A stretch of 64,000 bases of DNA. Origin: Alicyclobacillus fastidiosus (GTDB lineage Bacteria; Bacillota; Bacilli; Alicyclobacillales; Alicyclobacillaceae). The notes under the pieces were generated by a model. The model searched no databases and was not told the origin of the DNA. It saw only the letters and a list, made by a program, of their open reading frames with translations. Shown here piece after piece: positions 53,744-63,411 of the stretch. A program made the translations under genes and the position numbers. Where the stretch lies: NCBI RefSeq assembly GCF_026651875.1, contig NZ_CP104067.1, positions 5,570,501-5,634,500 on the forward strand, written 5' to 3'. How positions within the stretch are numbered: the first letter of the stretch is position 1; each line of letters begins with the position of its first letter.

Positions 53744-54271
53744 TTAGTCTTCCTCTTCCTCTTGGTCCTCATCGTCTTCATCGTACTCTGCTTCTTCCTC
53801 GAAATCTTCGTCATCCGACAATTCTTCCTCGTCATCGTCGCCCGATTCGAAGTCGACTGCATCGTCATCCGCCGCCGGTGTGTCGTAGTCCGACTCCTCA
53901 GTGTCGATGACGTCAGCATCCTCATAATCCTCGTCGAGGTCTTCGTCATCGTCGCCAAAGGCGTCTCCAGATTTGCGTACAAACTTCTTGCCGCTGAGAC
54001 GGTCGGCGACTTTATCTGTCGGGTACCAGCGATTGAGGCCCCAGACGTTTTGACCGATGCAGATGAAGCGGCCATCGATGTTGATCTCTGTATAGACCCG
54101 TGCGATCAGCTCGTTGAATTGTTCCTCCGAGAGACCCCGCAACTCCTGAATTTCTTGCATGATGTCGCGAAAATAAAGTGGCTCTTTTTTTGCCTTGAGG
54201 ATCTCGTAGGCAAGCTCCACTAATGGCATTTGCTGGATCTCGTGATCCGGCCGCGTCAGCGTGACAGCCAT
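53744..54271 (-). CDS. rpoE: RNA polymerase delta subunit
   Basis: Gram-positive RNA polymerase accessory subunit that promotes recycling. 175 residues. Ordered N-terminal winged-helix domain (about 10-90): PLVELAYEILKAKKEPLYFRDIMQEI, VYTEINIDGRFICIGQNVWGL. The C-terminal 75 residues are almost wholly Asp and Glu, the disordered acidic tail of the family. Located beside pyrG, as in Bacillus. Confidence 0.96.
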   Translation of the reverse strand: MAVTLTRPDHEIQQMPLVELAYEILKAKKEPLYFRDIMQEIQELRGLSEEQFNELIARVYTEINIDGRFICIGQNVWGLNRWYPTDKVADRLSGKKFVRKSGDAFGDDDEDLDEDYEDADVIDTEESDYDTPAADDDAVDFESGDDDEEELSDDEDFEEEAEYDEDDEDQEEEED

Positions 54272-54405
54272 TCACACCCGTCCCTTCTGTACCTCGTAGC
54301 AAATACATGGATTATATCACACGGTGCAAGTCAGTGTCATGCGATTCCTACGTGTTGCTAAGAAAAAGCAATCTAGGTGTCATCTTACCCATTGTCACGC
54401 CAATT

Positions 54406-55380
54406 TTAACCTGAGTTTTCGGGTGTCTTCGGAAGTAGCATCTGGTCTATGTCTTGTAACAACCTCGCCGCGACGGTCGCCGGGCTCAATTCCTTATGTA
54501 CTTCTATCAAATCGCGCCACCGCGCATTCGCTGTGGCGCTCTTCCTGAGCCTTTCCTTCAACTCCATTTCGACGAGGGATAGGATGTGCGCCCGCCTGCG
54601 AATCTGTGCGCGCTGTTCGGCGTCCGGACGCTTTGCCATGTGCGCTTGATGGGCGCAAATTGCGTCCCAAACCTCGGCAATCCCCTCGCCGCTCGTCGCC
54701 ACGCTTGGCACAATCGGCACGGGCCAGTCGTTACGCCACAGCGCGCGTTCGTGAACCATCGACTGCAAGGCCCGCAAGAGCGACTTGGCACCTGGTTCGT
54801 CCGCCTTATTCAGCACAAACACGTCGCCAATCTCCATGATGCCGGCCTTTGACGCCTGCACTGCGTCACCCGCGCCAGGCGTTAACACCAAGGCGACCGT
54901 GTCCGCGACGTGCAGCACGTCGAGCTCAGCCTGACCGACCCCGACCGTCTCCAGCAGAATCGCATCGCAGCCAAACGCGGACAAGGCCATCAACATCTCC
55001 CGCGTGGCGGCCGCCATTCCGCCGCGGTGACCGCGGTTGCTGACACTGCGGATGAAGACGCCGGGATCGCCGCTGTGATCGCTCATGCGCACGCGGTCTC
55101 CGAGAAGTGATCCGCCCGTGAACGGCGACGATGGATCGACAGCCAGTACCCCGACGATGTGCCCTGACCGGCGCAAATGCGTAATCAATTGATTGACAAG
55201 CGTACTTTTTCCCGCTCCAGGTGCGCCCGTGAACCCCACGACTCGCGCCTTATCCGCGTACGGATAAAGGGCCTCGAGAAGTTGGTCCTTATCAGGGTGT
55301 CCGTCGGTCAAATGGGATAGGGCCCGCGCCAAGGCCCTCCTGTCCCCCTGTACAATCCGCTCCACTAGGGGATGATTCAC
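54406..55380 (-). CDS. meaB: MeaB-type G-protein chaperone
   Basis: Protects and reloads adenosylcobalamin in a methylmalonyl-CoA-type mutase. 324 residues from a GTG at 55380 (GGAGG eight bases upstream). P-loop TGAPGAGKST (51-60), GGSLLGDRVRM switch region, ETVGVGQAELDV and NKAD base motif (VLNKADEPGAK). It ends the beta-oxidation series. IcmF carries its own G domain, so a stand-alone mutase elsewhere in the genome is the likely client. Confidence 0.94.
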   Translation of the reverse strand: MNHPLVERIVQGDRRALARALSHLTDGHPDKDQLLEALYPYADKARVVGFTGAPGAGKSTLVNQLITHLRRSGHIVGVLAVDPSSPFTGGSLLGDRVRMSDHSGDPGVFIRSVSNRGHRGGMAAATREMLMALSAFGCDAILLETVGVGQAELDVLHVADTVALVLTPGAGDAVQASKAGIMEIGDVFVLNKADEPGAKSLLRALQSMVHERALWRNDWPVPIVPSVATSGEGIAEVWDAICAHQAHMAKRPDAEQRAQIRRRAHILSLVEMELKERLRKSATANARWRDLIEVHKELSPATVAARLLQDIDQMLLPKTPENSG

Positions 55381-55457
55381 AACCTTTACCTCCCCGTTGT
55401 CCGTGCCCTTCCTCGCCCGTTTGCAGCCAAAGTGTGCTTTGCAAGCCTGCCCGCGCC

Positions 55458-56600
55458 TCACTCACTGAGAAGGCTGCGCGCGATGACCACGCGTTGAATC
55501 TCGTTCGTCCCCTCGTAGATCTGCGTGATTTTCGCATCTCGCATCATGCGCTCGACGGGGTACTCCTTGATAAACCCGTAACCGCCGAGGATTTGGACCG
55601 CTTCGGTCGTCACCTGCATCGCGGTGTCGGAGGCGAAGACCTTGCTCATCGCAGACGCTTGGCCATATGGTAGGCCCGTCGATTCCAGCCAGGCCGCCTG
55701 GTACGTCAGAAGGCGCGACGCTTCAATTTTCGTCGCCATATCTGCCAGTTTAAACTGAATGGCTTGAAGATCGGAAATCGGATGGCCAAACTGCTTGCGC
55801 CCCCGCGCGTAATCCCTGGCAAACTCGTACGCGCCCTGTGCGATGCCCAAAGCCTGCGCCGCGATTCCGTTGCGCCCGCCGTCCAGAGTCATCATCGCGA
55901 TTTTAAACCCGAAGCCCTCTTCGCCGAGTCGATTTTCCGCTCCTATGCGGCAGTCTTCAAAAATCAACTCAGCCGTCGTCGATCCCCGGATCCCCATCTT
56001 GTCCTCGTGTTTGCCAATGCGAAAACCAGGCGTGCCCGCTTCGACGATGAATGCGCTGACCCCGCGCGTGCGCTTGTCCGGGTCTGTCAGAGCGAAGACC
56101 ACGTACACGTGGGCCGGTCCGGCGTTCGTGATGAACACCTTGTTGCCATTCAGAATGTAACTGTCCCCGTCCTTTGTCGCCGTCGTGCGCATGCCGCCGG
56201 CGTCAGATCCTGCGCCAGGTTCCGTCAGTCCGTACGCTCCGAGCCATTTGCCCTCTGCCATCGGCCGCAGGAAGCGCTGTTTTTGATCCTCCGTGCCGAA
56301 CTTAAAGATGGGCCAGCCAGAGAGGCTCGTGTGCGCAGATAGGACGACGCCGGTGGACCCGCAAACGCGAGACAATTCCTCCACGGCGATGACGTATCCG
56401 AGATAGTCCATCTCCGCTCCGCCGTATTGTTCCGGCCAGGGGATGCCCGTCAGTCCAAGCTCCCCCATCTTGTGAAACAGTTCAATGTCAAAGGACGCCT
56501 CGCGATCCCGGTCGGCCGCGCCCGGCTTGACTTCCTTTTCGGCAAACGCCCGCACCATCTCGCGCAGCTGCCCATGTTCTCTACTCAATTGAAAGTGCAT
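55458..56600 (-). CDS. Acyl-CoA dehydrogenase (second copy in the operon)
   Basis: FAD enzyme oxidising acyl-CoA to trans-2-enoyl-CoA. 380 residues. AYGLTEPGAGSDAGGMRTTA is the FAD/substrate loop, and IYEGTNEIQRVVIAR the C-terminal FAD motif. The catalytic glutamate region GGYGFIKEYPVERMMRDAKI is present. About 45-50% similar in layout to the paralogue at 56673, so a tandem duplication is likely, with chain-length or branched-chain specialisation inferred. Confidence 0.95.
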   Translation of the reverse strand: MHFQLSREHGQLREMVRAFAEKEVKPGAADRDREASFDIELFHKMGELGLTGIPWPEQYGGAEMDYLGYVIAVEELSRVCGSTGVVLSAHTSLSGWPIFKFGTEDQKQRFLRPMAEGKWLGAYGLTEPGAGSDAGGMRTTATKDGDSYILNGNKVFITNAGPAHVYVVFALTDPDKRTRGVSAFIVEAGTPGFRIGKHEDKMGIRGSTTAELIFEDCRIGAENRLGEEGFGFKIAMMTLDGGRNGIAAQALGIAQGAYEFARDYARGRKQFGHPISDLQAIQFKLADMATKIEASRLLTYQAAWLESTGLPYGQASAMSKVFASDTAMQVTTEAVQILGGYGFIKEYPVERMMRDAKITQIYEGTNEIQRVVIARSLLSE

Positions 56601-56672
56601 ACGTTCGCTCCTTTTGTGCTTCTGATGTCATCCGTGTGGCCTCGTCGCGATAGCGAGCGCCGAAGCGGTCTG

Positions 56673-57821
56673 TCACTTCGCTTCTTTCAACACCTGCCGC
56701 GCGATGACGATACGTTGAATCTGGTTCGTCCCTTCATAGATCTGCGTCACCTTGGCATCGCGCATCAGCTGCTCCACGTGATACTCCGCGATGTACCCAT
56801 ACCCGCCGTGGAGTTGGACCGCATCCGACGCGATGGACATCGCGGCATCGGACGCGAAGAGCTTCGCCATCGATGCTTGTTTTCCGCACGGCAACCCTTC
56901 GCTTTTCATTTTGGCAGCGTGATAGATCAGCCAGTGAGCCGCTTCCACCTTCGTCGCCATGTCGGCCAACATCAGCTGAACCGCCTGCAGGTCTGCGAGC
57001 GGATGGCCGAACTGTTCCCGTTTTTGAACGTAGCTGGCCGATAAGTCCAAGGCCCTGCGCGCGATGCCCTGAGCCTGTGCCGCGATGCCGATGCGCCCGC
57101 CGTCGAGCAGCTGCATGGCGATATGGAAGCCGTCCCCGACGCCGCCGAGCACATTTTTGGCGGGAATCCGCACGTCGCAAAAGGAGAGCGGGCAGGTCGA
57201 CGACCCGTGCAGCCCCATCTTCTTCTCGGACGGTCCGATGGCGAGCCCAGGCGTGTCCCGTTCCACCAAAAACGCGGTCACGCCGCGTTTGCCGAGGTCG
57301 GGGTCCGTGACGGCGAACACGCAGAACAGGTTGGCCTGGGCTGCGTTCGTGATAAATATCTTCTCACCGTTTAAGACGTAGTCTTCTCCATCCCTCACTG
57401 CGCGGGTGCGAATCCCCCCGGCGTCGGAGCCGGCAGATGGCTCCGTCAAGGCAAACGCGCCAATCCACTCACCAGAGGCAAGTCGAGGTAAGTAGGTCTG
57501 TTTTTGTTCTTCGGTGCCAAAGTACAAGATGGGAAACGATCCGACAGATGTATGAACGGCCAACACTACACCCAACGCCGCCGAGGCGTACGAGATCTCT
57601 TCGATGGCGCTCACGTACGAGATAAAGTCGGCACCCACCCCGCCGTACGCCTCCGGGATGGGGAGGCCCAATAGTCCAAGTTCGCCCATCTGCTTTGCGA
57701 TGTCGCTCGGAAATTCGTCCGTTTCATCGATTTCAGGCGCCCTTTGTAAGATTACCTCGCGCGCAAACCGGCGCACGGTGTCACGCAGGGCCAACTGTTC
57801 CGCTGTCCAGTCAAAGTCCAC
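56673..57821 (-). CDS. Acyl-CoA dehydrogenase (first copy in the operon)
   Basis: 382 residues. Signatures: IGAFALTEPSAGSDAGGIRTRA, GLHGSSTCPLSFCDVRIPA, GGYGYIAEYHVEQLMRDAKVTQIYEGTNQIQRIVIAR. It follows the enoyl-CoA hydratase gene by 28 bp. Substrate specificity (short-chain or branched-chain) cannot be read from sequence, but neighbouring icmF-linked regulation suggests short-chain acyl-CoAs. Confidence 0.95.
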   Translation of the reverse strand: MDFDWTAEQLALRDTVRRFAREVILQRAPEIDETDEFPSDIAKQMGELGLLGLPIPEAYGGVGADFISYVSAIEEISYASAALGVVLAVHTSVGSFPILYFGTEEQKQTYLPRLASGEWIGAFALTEPSAGSDAGGIRTRAVRDGEDYVLNGEKIFITNAAQANLFCVFAVTDPDLGKRGVTAFLVERDTPGLAIGPSEKKMGLHGSSTCPLSFCDVRIPAKNVLGGVGDGFHIAMQLLDGGRIGIAAQAQGIARRALDLSASYVQKREQFGHPLADLQAVQLMLADMATKVEAAHWLIYHAAKMKSEGLPCGKQASMAKLFASDAAMSIASDAVQLHGGYGYIAEYHVEQLMRDAKVTQIYEGTNQIQRIVIARQVLKEAK

Positions 57822-57848
57822 GAGATTCGCCCCCTTCTCGCTGCCACA

Positions 57849-58631
57849 TCACTCGCCGCGAAACTCCGCCTTGCGCTTCTCGAGAAAGGCGCGCATGCCC
57901 TCCCGTTGGTCTTTGGTCGCAAAGGAGAGGCCAAACAGGTTGGCCTCGAGGGCTTGGCCGCGGGCCAGATCTAGTTCTGCACCGTCGTAGACGGCCCGTT
58001 TGACGTACTGCAGTGCCACTGGGCCAAGTTTGTGCAGGACACTCGCATAGCGCAACCCCGCCTCGAGCAACTCGTCGGCTGGGACCACTTGCGTGACGAG
58101 CCCGTACGCCAGGGCGGTCTGTGTGTCGATGCGCTCTCCAGAGAGCAGCAGGTGCATCGCTCGCCCAGCCCCGATAATGCGCGGCAGCCGTTGACTCCCG
58201 CCAAAACCGGGGACGACGCCGAGTTGGACTTCCGGCTGGCCAAACTGTGTTCCCTCGGCGGCAATGCGCACGTCACACGCCATGCTAAGCTCCATGCCCC
58301 CGCCCAAGGCAAACCCGTGCACCAATGCAATGGTCGGCTGTGCCAAACTCTCGAGCGCCGTGAAGACGCGTTGGCCCATGCGTGCGAATTGCTCCGCTTG
58401 CTGTGCGCTCAACTCCTGCATTTCCGCGATGTCGGCGCCTGCCGCAAACGCCTTGCCCTCACCCCGGACGATGACCGTCCGAATGTCCTTGCGCCCGGAG
58501 AGCATGGCGATGTGCATGCCGAGTTCCGACAGCACGCTGCGGTTCAACGCGTTCAATTGCTTGGGGCGGTTCAAGGACAAAATCGCGGTCTGGTCTTCGA
58601 TGCGCAGTTGCACAAAACTTTCTTCTGCCAA
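57849..58631 (-). CDS. Enoyl-CoA hydratase/crotonase-family protein
   Basis: Hydrates trans-2-enoyl-CoA to 3-hydroxyacyl-CoA. 260 residues from a TTG at 58631 (GGAGG seven bases upstream). Crotonase motifs: NRPKQLNALN, oxyanion-hole segments GEGKAFAAGADIAEM and HGFALGGGMELSMACDVRIA, and a catalytic-glutamate region FGQPEVQLGVVPGFGGSQRLPR. Between the dehydrogenase genes in a beta-oxidation order. Confidence 0.95.
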   Translation of the reverse strand: MAEESFVQLRIEDQTAILSLNRPKQLNALNRSVLSELGMHIAMLSGRKDIRTVIVRGEGKAFAAGADIAEMQELSAQQAEQFARMGQRVFTALESLAQPTIALVHGFALGGGMELSMACDVRIAAEGTQFGQPEVQLGVVPGFGGSQRLPRIIGAGRAMHLLLSGERIDTQTALAYGLVTQVVPADELLEAGLRYASVLHKLGPVALQYVKRAVYDGAELDLARGQALEANLFGLSFATKDQREGMRAFLEKRKAEFRGE

Positions 58632-58720
58632 ATTTAGTCCTCCCAATGTAGAGATACTGGTGGAAAACATGGCCTGCGGGTGCAGCCATCCGTCAAAGCC
58701 GCGTTCCCCACCCTACCGGT

Positions 58721-59581
58721 TTACGATTCGTAGACGTAGAAACCGTGGCCGACCTTCTTGCCGAGCCACCCGGCACTCACGTATTTGCGCAAGAGTGGGC
58801 ACGGTCGGTACTTCGAGTCGGCAAATCCTTCGTAGAGCACTTCCATAATCGAAAGGCACGTGTCGAGCCCGATAAAGTCGGCCAGTTGCAGAGGCCCCAT
58901 TGGGTGATTCATGCCCATCTTCATCACCGCGTCGACGTCCTCGGGCTTCGATACTCCTTCGTAGACGCAATAGATAGCTTCGTTGATCATCGGCATCAAG
59001 ACGCGATTGGACACGAAGCCAGGGAAGTCTTGCACCTCGACAGGGTGCTTTCCCAGCGTCCTCGAGAGCTCCATGACGGTCTCGTAGACTTCGTCCTTCG
59101 TGGCCAAGCCCCGAATCACCTCAATCAACTGCATGACGGGTACGGGATTCATAAAGTGCATGCCGATGACGAGTTCTGGACGCCCGGTGACCGCCGCGAT
59201 TTCCGTGATGGGCAACGACGACGTGTTCGTCGCCAGAATCGCTTCTGGCCTCACCACTTGGTCCAGTCGGCGGAAAATGTCGAGTTTGATACCGAGGTGT
59301 TCGGTGGCCGCCTCGATGGCCATGTCGACCTGAGCGCCGTCCTCGACGTCGTCGGAGAGGGTTATCCTAGAAAGAATCGCTTGTTTCTCAACGTCCGTAA
59401 GCCTGCCCTTCGCCACGAGGCGGGACAGGTTGTGTTCAATGTTACGCAGGCCTTTTTGCGCATATGCAAGCGAGATATCGTTCAATATCACGTCTAACCC
59501 GGCCGTCGCCGCCACTTGGGCAATCCCGTTGCCCATCTGACCTGCGCCCACGACGAGTAGTTGCTGGATTTGCCTTGCCAT
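58721..59581 (-). CDS. 3-hydroxybutyryl-CoA dehydrogenase
   Basis: NAD(P)-dependent oxidation of 3-hydroxyacyl-CoA to 3-ketoacyl-CoA (or the reverse in butyrate pathways). 286 residues. Rossmann motif VVGAGQMGNGIAQVAA; catalytic histidine in IGMHFMNPVPVMQLIEVI; C-terminal GMNHPMGPLQLADFIGLDTCLSIMEVLY. A single-function short enzyme, not the fused FadB type. Confidence 0.96.
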   Translation of the reverse strand: MARQIQQLLVVGAGQMGNGIAQVAATAGLDVILNDISLAYAQKGLRNIEHNLSRLVAKGRLTDVEKQAILSRITLSDDVEDGAQVDMAIEAATEHLGIKLDIFRRLDQVVRPEAILATNTSSLPITEIAAVTGRPELVIGMHFMNPVPVMQLIEVIRGLATKDEVYETVMELSRTLGKHPVEVQDFPGFVSNRVLMPMINEAIYCVYEGVSKPEDVDAVMKMGMNHPMGPLQLADFIGLDTCLSIMEVLYEGFADSKYRPCPLLRKYVSAGWLGKKVGHGFYVYES

Positions 59582-59622
59582 CGAATGTGCCTCCTCGCGT
59601 CAAAGTACTCTCTCAAACGGCA

Positions 59623-60810
59623 TCACGAGTCGCCCAGCACCTCGAGCAAAATCGCGTCGCCCTGTGCCGCGCCACTGCAGATGGCGGCGATGCCCAAGCC
59701 ACCGCCGCGCCGGCGCAGTTGGTGAATCAGCGTCGTGACAATTCGAGCGCCGCTCGCCCCGATTGGGTGACCGAGGGCGACGGCCCCGCCGCTCATGTTG
59801 ATCTTTGCCAAATCACAGTCGAGGATTTTCGCGGTGATCAGCGGAACTGCCGCAAACGCCTCGTTGACCTCGATTTGGTCCACATCCTCCAAACGCCGGC
59901 CCGTCTTCGCAAGCAGTTTCTGGGTGGCGAGTGCGGGTGTAGTGGCGAGCATGGCCGCCTCCGTTCCGACTTCCGCGTATCCGAGGATGCGTGCCAACGG
60001 TTTGTATCCGCATTGGATTGCGTATTCCTCGTCCATCACCACGACTGCGGACGCGCCATCGTTCACCCCAGGCGCGTTCCCCGCCGTCACGGAACCATCG
60101 TCCTGAAAGACCGGCTTCAACCGGGCCAACTTCTCAAGCGACGTGTCCCGACGAGGGGCCTCGTCGCTGGACACGACCTTGTCCTCTTTCCCGATCCGCA
60201 CGCTGACCGGCACGATTTCGTCTGCAAACGCGCCGCCGTCAATCGCTGCAATCGCCCGCTCGTGGCTGCGAAGTGCAAACGCGTCCTGATCTTCGCGCGT
60301 GACCCCGTACTTTCGCGCCGCATCACTGCCGTGAATCGCCATGTGCTTGTTGTGAAATGCGCAGGTCAACCCGTCGACGAGCATCAGGTCGAGCAGTTGT
60401 CCGTGCCCCATGCGATATCCTTCGCGCGCACCTGTCAACGCGTAGGGGGCGTTCGACATGCTCTCCATGCCGCCCGCGACGGCAACCGTCATATCCCCCG
60501 CGCGGATGAGTGCGTCGGACAATGTGATGGCGCGCATCCCAGACGCGCAGACTTTGTTGATGGTGAGAGACGGCGTCTCCCAGGGCAGACCGGCGAGGCG
60601 AGCGGCCTGGCGCGATGGGATTTGACCCTGACCGGCTTGCAGGACCGTACCCATGTACACGCCGTCCACCGCTTCCTTTTCAACTCCGGCCCGCTCCATC
60701 GCCGCTTGAATCGCGAGGCCGCCAAGTTCGACTGCTGTTTTTCCCGATAGACTTCCAAGAAACTTGCCAAACGGCGTCCGTACAGCACTGACGATCACGC
60801 TTTGCGTCAT
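59623..60810 (-). CDS. Acetyl-CoA C-acetyltransferase (thiolase)
   Basis: Cleaves or forms acetoacetyl-CoA. 395 residues from an ATG at 60810 (GAGGAG upstream). Catalytic Cys88 in NKVCASGMRAI, His in GGAVALGHPIGASGAR and C-terminal AAICSGAAQGDAILLE. First gene of the minus-strand series that runs through meaB, with a TetR-type operator 110 bp upstream of its start. Confidence 0.96.
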   Translation of the reverse strand: MTQSVIVSAVRTPFGKFLGSLSGKTAVELGGLAIQAAMERAGVEKEAVDGVYMGTVLQAGQGQIPSRQAARLAGLPWETPSLTINKVCASGMRAITLSDALIRAGDMTVAVAGGMESMSNAPYALTGAREGYRMGHGQLLDLMLVDGLTCAFHNKHMAIHGSDAARKYGVTREDQDAFALRSHERAIAAIDGGAFADEIVPVSVRIGKEDKVVSSDEAPRRDTSLEKLARLKPVFQDDGSVTAGNAPGVNDGASAVVVMDEEYAIQCGYKPLARILGYAEVGTEAAMLATTPALATQKLLAKTGRRLEDVDQIEVNEAFAAVPLITAKILDCDLAKINMSGGAVALGHPIGASGARIVTTLIHQLRRRGGGLGIAAICSGAAQGDAILLEVLGDS

Positions 60811-61117
60811 CTTCAATCTCCTCTCTAAACCTCCAGGGGCATTGCCCACAGGCCACAAAAGCGTCAATGTCTCGCGCTCTGGCCGACGTTCCCTGGCAGG
60901 CGCCAAGCCAACACGCGCTTCTGAGCGGCCGCTCAGTTTCACACCTCGACTGCTCCCGCAAAACGAGTGCGCAAAACTTTTCTACAGACATTGTACTGCA
61001 GTTTCGGCCCAAAATGCGAACGCTTTCATATAAAGGCGGAAAAGAGGGCTCACGCGGCCCGCCGACTTCGCAGAGCACCGCAGTCCCCCTCCACCAAACG
61101 ACGCCCCGGCTACCAAC
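60811..61117 (-). other. FadF-like gene to thiolase intergenic region
   Basis: About 305 bp on the minus strand. Besides the TGAGCG-GC-CGCTCA palindrome (60922-60935), a TACAAT near 60991-60996 is a possible -10 box, but without a good -35. A weak GGGC/GCCC stem with a TCTTTT tail near 61045-61060 might end the FadF-like transcript. No gene is evident. Confidence 0.35.
60922..60935. promoter_or_regulatory. TetR operator ahead of the thiolase operon
   Basis: TGAGCG-GC-CGCTCA, a perfect palindrome with the same arms and 2-bp spacer as the site upstream of the TetR gene at 44364. This links the two operons. Confidence 0.7.
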
Positions 61118-63094
61118 TCAGGCGATAGACATCGCCAACAGCTCGATGACGTCGAACGTTTGAATCTCTTCTTCCTTGCCGTGCGCCTTCGTCCCGTCGT
61201 TCATCATCGTCATACAGTATGGGCAAGCCGTGCCAATGACGCTCGCACCCGTGCGGATGGCCTGCTCTGCACGCATGACGTTGATGCGCGTGCCGGTCTC
61301 CTCCTTGAACATCCCACCACCACCTGCGCCGCAACACATACTTTTGTTGTGATGGCGTTCCATCTCAACCAATTCGACACCTGGAATCGACGTCAGGATA
61401 AATCTCGGCGCGTCATAGATGCCGTTGTACCGCCCCAAGTAGCAGGAATCGTGATAGGTGACCTTTTGATTCAGCGCGACGGAAGGCTTGACGCGACCCT
61501 CGTCAATCAGCTTCGCGGCAAACTCCGTAGCATGGTACACCTCTGCTTCAAATCCGAAATCCGGGTACTCGTTCTTAAACGTGTTGTAAGCGTGTGGATC
61601 CGTCGTAATGATCTTCTTGACGCCGTACTCCCGAAAGATTTCGATGTTGCGCTCGACGAACTCCTGGTAGAGAAACTCGTTGCCGAGGCGGCGAGCGGAG
61701 TCCCCATCACTCTCTTCCTCGTCCCCTAAAATCGCGAAGTCGATCCCGGCGTTGATGAGAATCTGTGCAAACGCCTTTGCGATCTTCTGGTTGCGCTGGT
61801 CAAACGAGGCCGCCGTCCCGACGAAGTACAGGTACTCCGCCTTGCCTTCCACCTCAGCCATGGTCCGCACCGGCAACTCGCCAACCCACTTCGCCCTGTC
61901 CCGCCGGTTGATTCCCCACTCATTCGACTGCCGCTCGAGATTTTGGAACACTTTGTTGACTTCCGGCGACGCCTTCCCTTCTGTGAGGACGAGGTGGCGG
62001 CGCAGATCGACGATGTCTTGGACGTGCTCATTCGCGACAGGACAAGCCTCTTCGCAGGCGCGACAGGTGGTGCAAGCCCACACCTCCTCCTCGGTAAAAA
62101 CGCCTTCAAACAGCGATGCCGAGGACATCTCTTCGGCCCCGGCCGCCATTTGCGCCAAGAGGCCCGGCCCTTGTGCGTTGATGGTGTCCTTCATCTTCAG
62201 GATGACGTTACGCGGTGACAACGGTTTCCCACTCAAGGTGGCGGGGCAGTTGATGTGGCACCGCCCACACTCTGTGCACGCGTACCCGTCTAGCAGCTGC
62301 TTCCACGTAAATTGATGAATCTGGCCAACGCCAAACTCTTCGATGCTCTCGTCCTCCAGGTCCAACTTCCGAAGTTTGCCCGGGGAATCATAGCGACGAA
62401 AGTACCAATTCGCCATGGCACCCATCATGTGCGAGTGCTTTGAGCGAGGGATGACGTACATGAACGTCGTGAGGCAAAGTACGTGAATCCAAAACGCGAT
62501 TTCCGCGATGACGACGAGCGTTGTCGCGGACAGGCCCGTAAACCCATGGGCAATGCCGTTGAGCACTGGCGATGCATACCCAGGATAGTTCCCGAGGTGC
62601 GCCATCTCCGCGCCGGTCGCCACGAAGTAGGTCACGATGAGCAGGGTGATAAGACCCAGAATGGCCCCAGCCTCTAGGCTCGGTTCTGTGCGCATGGGGC
62701 GAATGATGTAGCGCCGATAGGCCGCGACGATGATCGCTGCGACGACGAACAAGGAAAACATCTCTTGCATAAACAGGTACCACCCCATGGTCGCCCACGG
62801 GAAATGCCAACCGCTGACGTGGTACACGAGAAAATCCAGATCTCCGAACACGAGGACTAAGAAACCCCAAAAGATAAACAGGTGGCCAATGCCGGAAGGC
62901 TCAGCGATGACCTTTTTCTGCAGTATGACATTCGTGATAAAACTCCATATGCGCTCCTTGTGCCGCCCTGATCTCGCGCTGTCCGCCTGCCCTAGACGGA
63001 GGAACTTATAGCGCTGGAAGACGGCCGTCCCGAACAGAAAGACGCCTGTTCCAAATACGAGAAGAAATAGAATGAGTTGAATGATGAGTAACAT
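61118..63094 (-). CDS. FadF-like membrane iron-sulfur oxidoreductase
   Basis: Probable electron acceptor for acyl-CoA dehydrogenases/ETF, passing electrons to the quinone pool. 658 residues from an ATG at 63094 (AAGGAGG upstream). The N-terminal third has about six transmembrane helices. Next are two 4Fe-4S ferredoxin-like sites (CTECGRCHINCPATLSGK and CTTCRACEEACPVANEHV). The C-terminus has heterodisulfide-reductase CCG domains (SCYLGRYNGIYDAPR and CCGAGGGGMFKEE). Same layout as B. subtilis FadF (YwjF). It is in tandem with the beta-oxidation genes and has a palindromic operator upstream. Confidence 0.9.
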   Translation of the reverse strand: MLLIIQLILFLLVFGTGVFLFGTAVFQRYKFLRLGQADSARSGRHKERIWSFITNVILQKKVIAEPSGIGHLFIFWGFLVLVFGDLDFLVYHVSGWHFPWATMGWYLFMQEMFSLFVVAAIIVAAYRRYIIRPMRTEPSLEAGAILGLITLLIVTYFVATGAEMAHLGNYPGYASPVLNGIAHGFTGLSATTLVVIAEIAFWIHVLCLTTFMYVIPRSKHSHMMGAMANWYFRRYDSPGKLRKLDLEDESIEEFGVGQIHQFTWKQLLDGYACTECGRCHINCPATLSGKPLSPRNVILKMKDTINAQGPGLLAQMAAGAEEMSSASLFEGVFTEEEVWACTTCRACEEACPVANEHVQDIVDLRRHLVLTEGKASPEVNKVFQNLERQSNEWGINRRDRAKWVGELPVRTMAEVEGKAEYLYFVGTAASFDQRNQKIAKAFAQILINAGIDFAILGDEEESDGDSARRLGNEFLYQEFVERNIEIFREYGVKKIITTDPHAYNTFKNEYPDFGFEAEVYHATEFAAKLIDEGRVKPSVALNQKVTYHDSCYLGRYNGIYDAPRFILTSIPGVELVEMERHHNKSMCCGAGGGGMFKEETGTRINVMRAEQAIRTGASVIGTACPYCMTMMNDGTKAHGKEEEIQTFDVIELLAMSIA

Positions 63095-63411
63095 CGCGAT
63101 GCCTCCTTGCATGCCGTAAGGGTCGCGGGCTGAGTCGCCCGACCGAACGGTCGGTCTAAAGTGAATCATAGCACACTTGGACGACAAAGGAATACGCCAG
63201 CGACTGGAAAATGAACGCGCTTTCTAAGTGTGCTGACTCGTCACCTCAGTGCTGGGCTCCGTCCCTCTCGGGAACGCCACCACCAGCTGTGTCTAGTGTA
63301 CCAGACGGATCGATACGGGTAGCTTGGCCGCACAACATTTTTGCAGGCATGCGGTCACTGATTATAATGGGCAAAGAGCCATCAATTGGCGCCAAGGACG
63401 GAGTGACACTC
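63095..63411 (-). promoter_or_regulatory. Promoter/operator region of the FadF-like gene
   Basis: On the minus strand, TATGAT (63165-63170) is a possible -10 box. Just downstream lies CCGACCG-AA-CGGTCGG (63139-63154), a 7-bp perfect inverted repeat placed as a roadblock operator. Its sequence differs from the TGAGCG-type TetR site. The remainder up to the glycosyltransferase start shows nothing recognisable. Confidence 0.5.
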
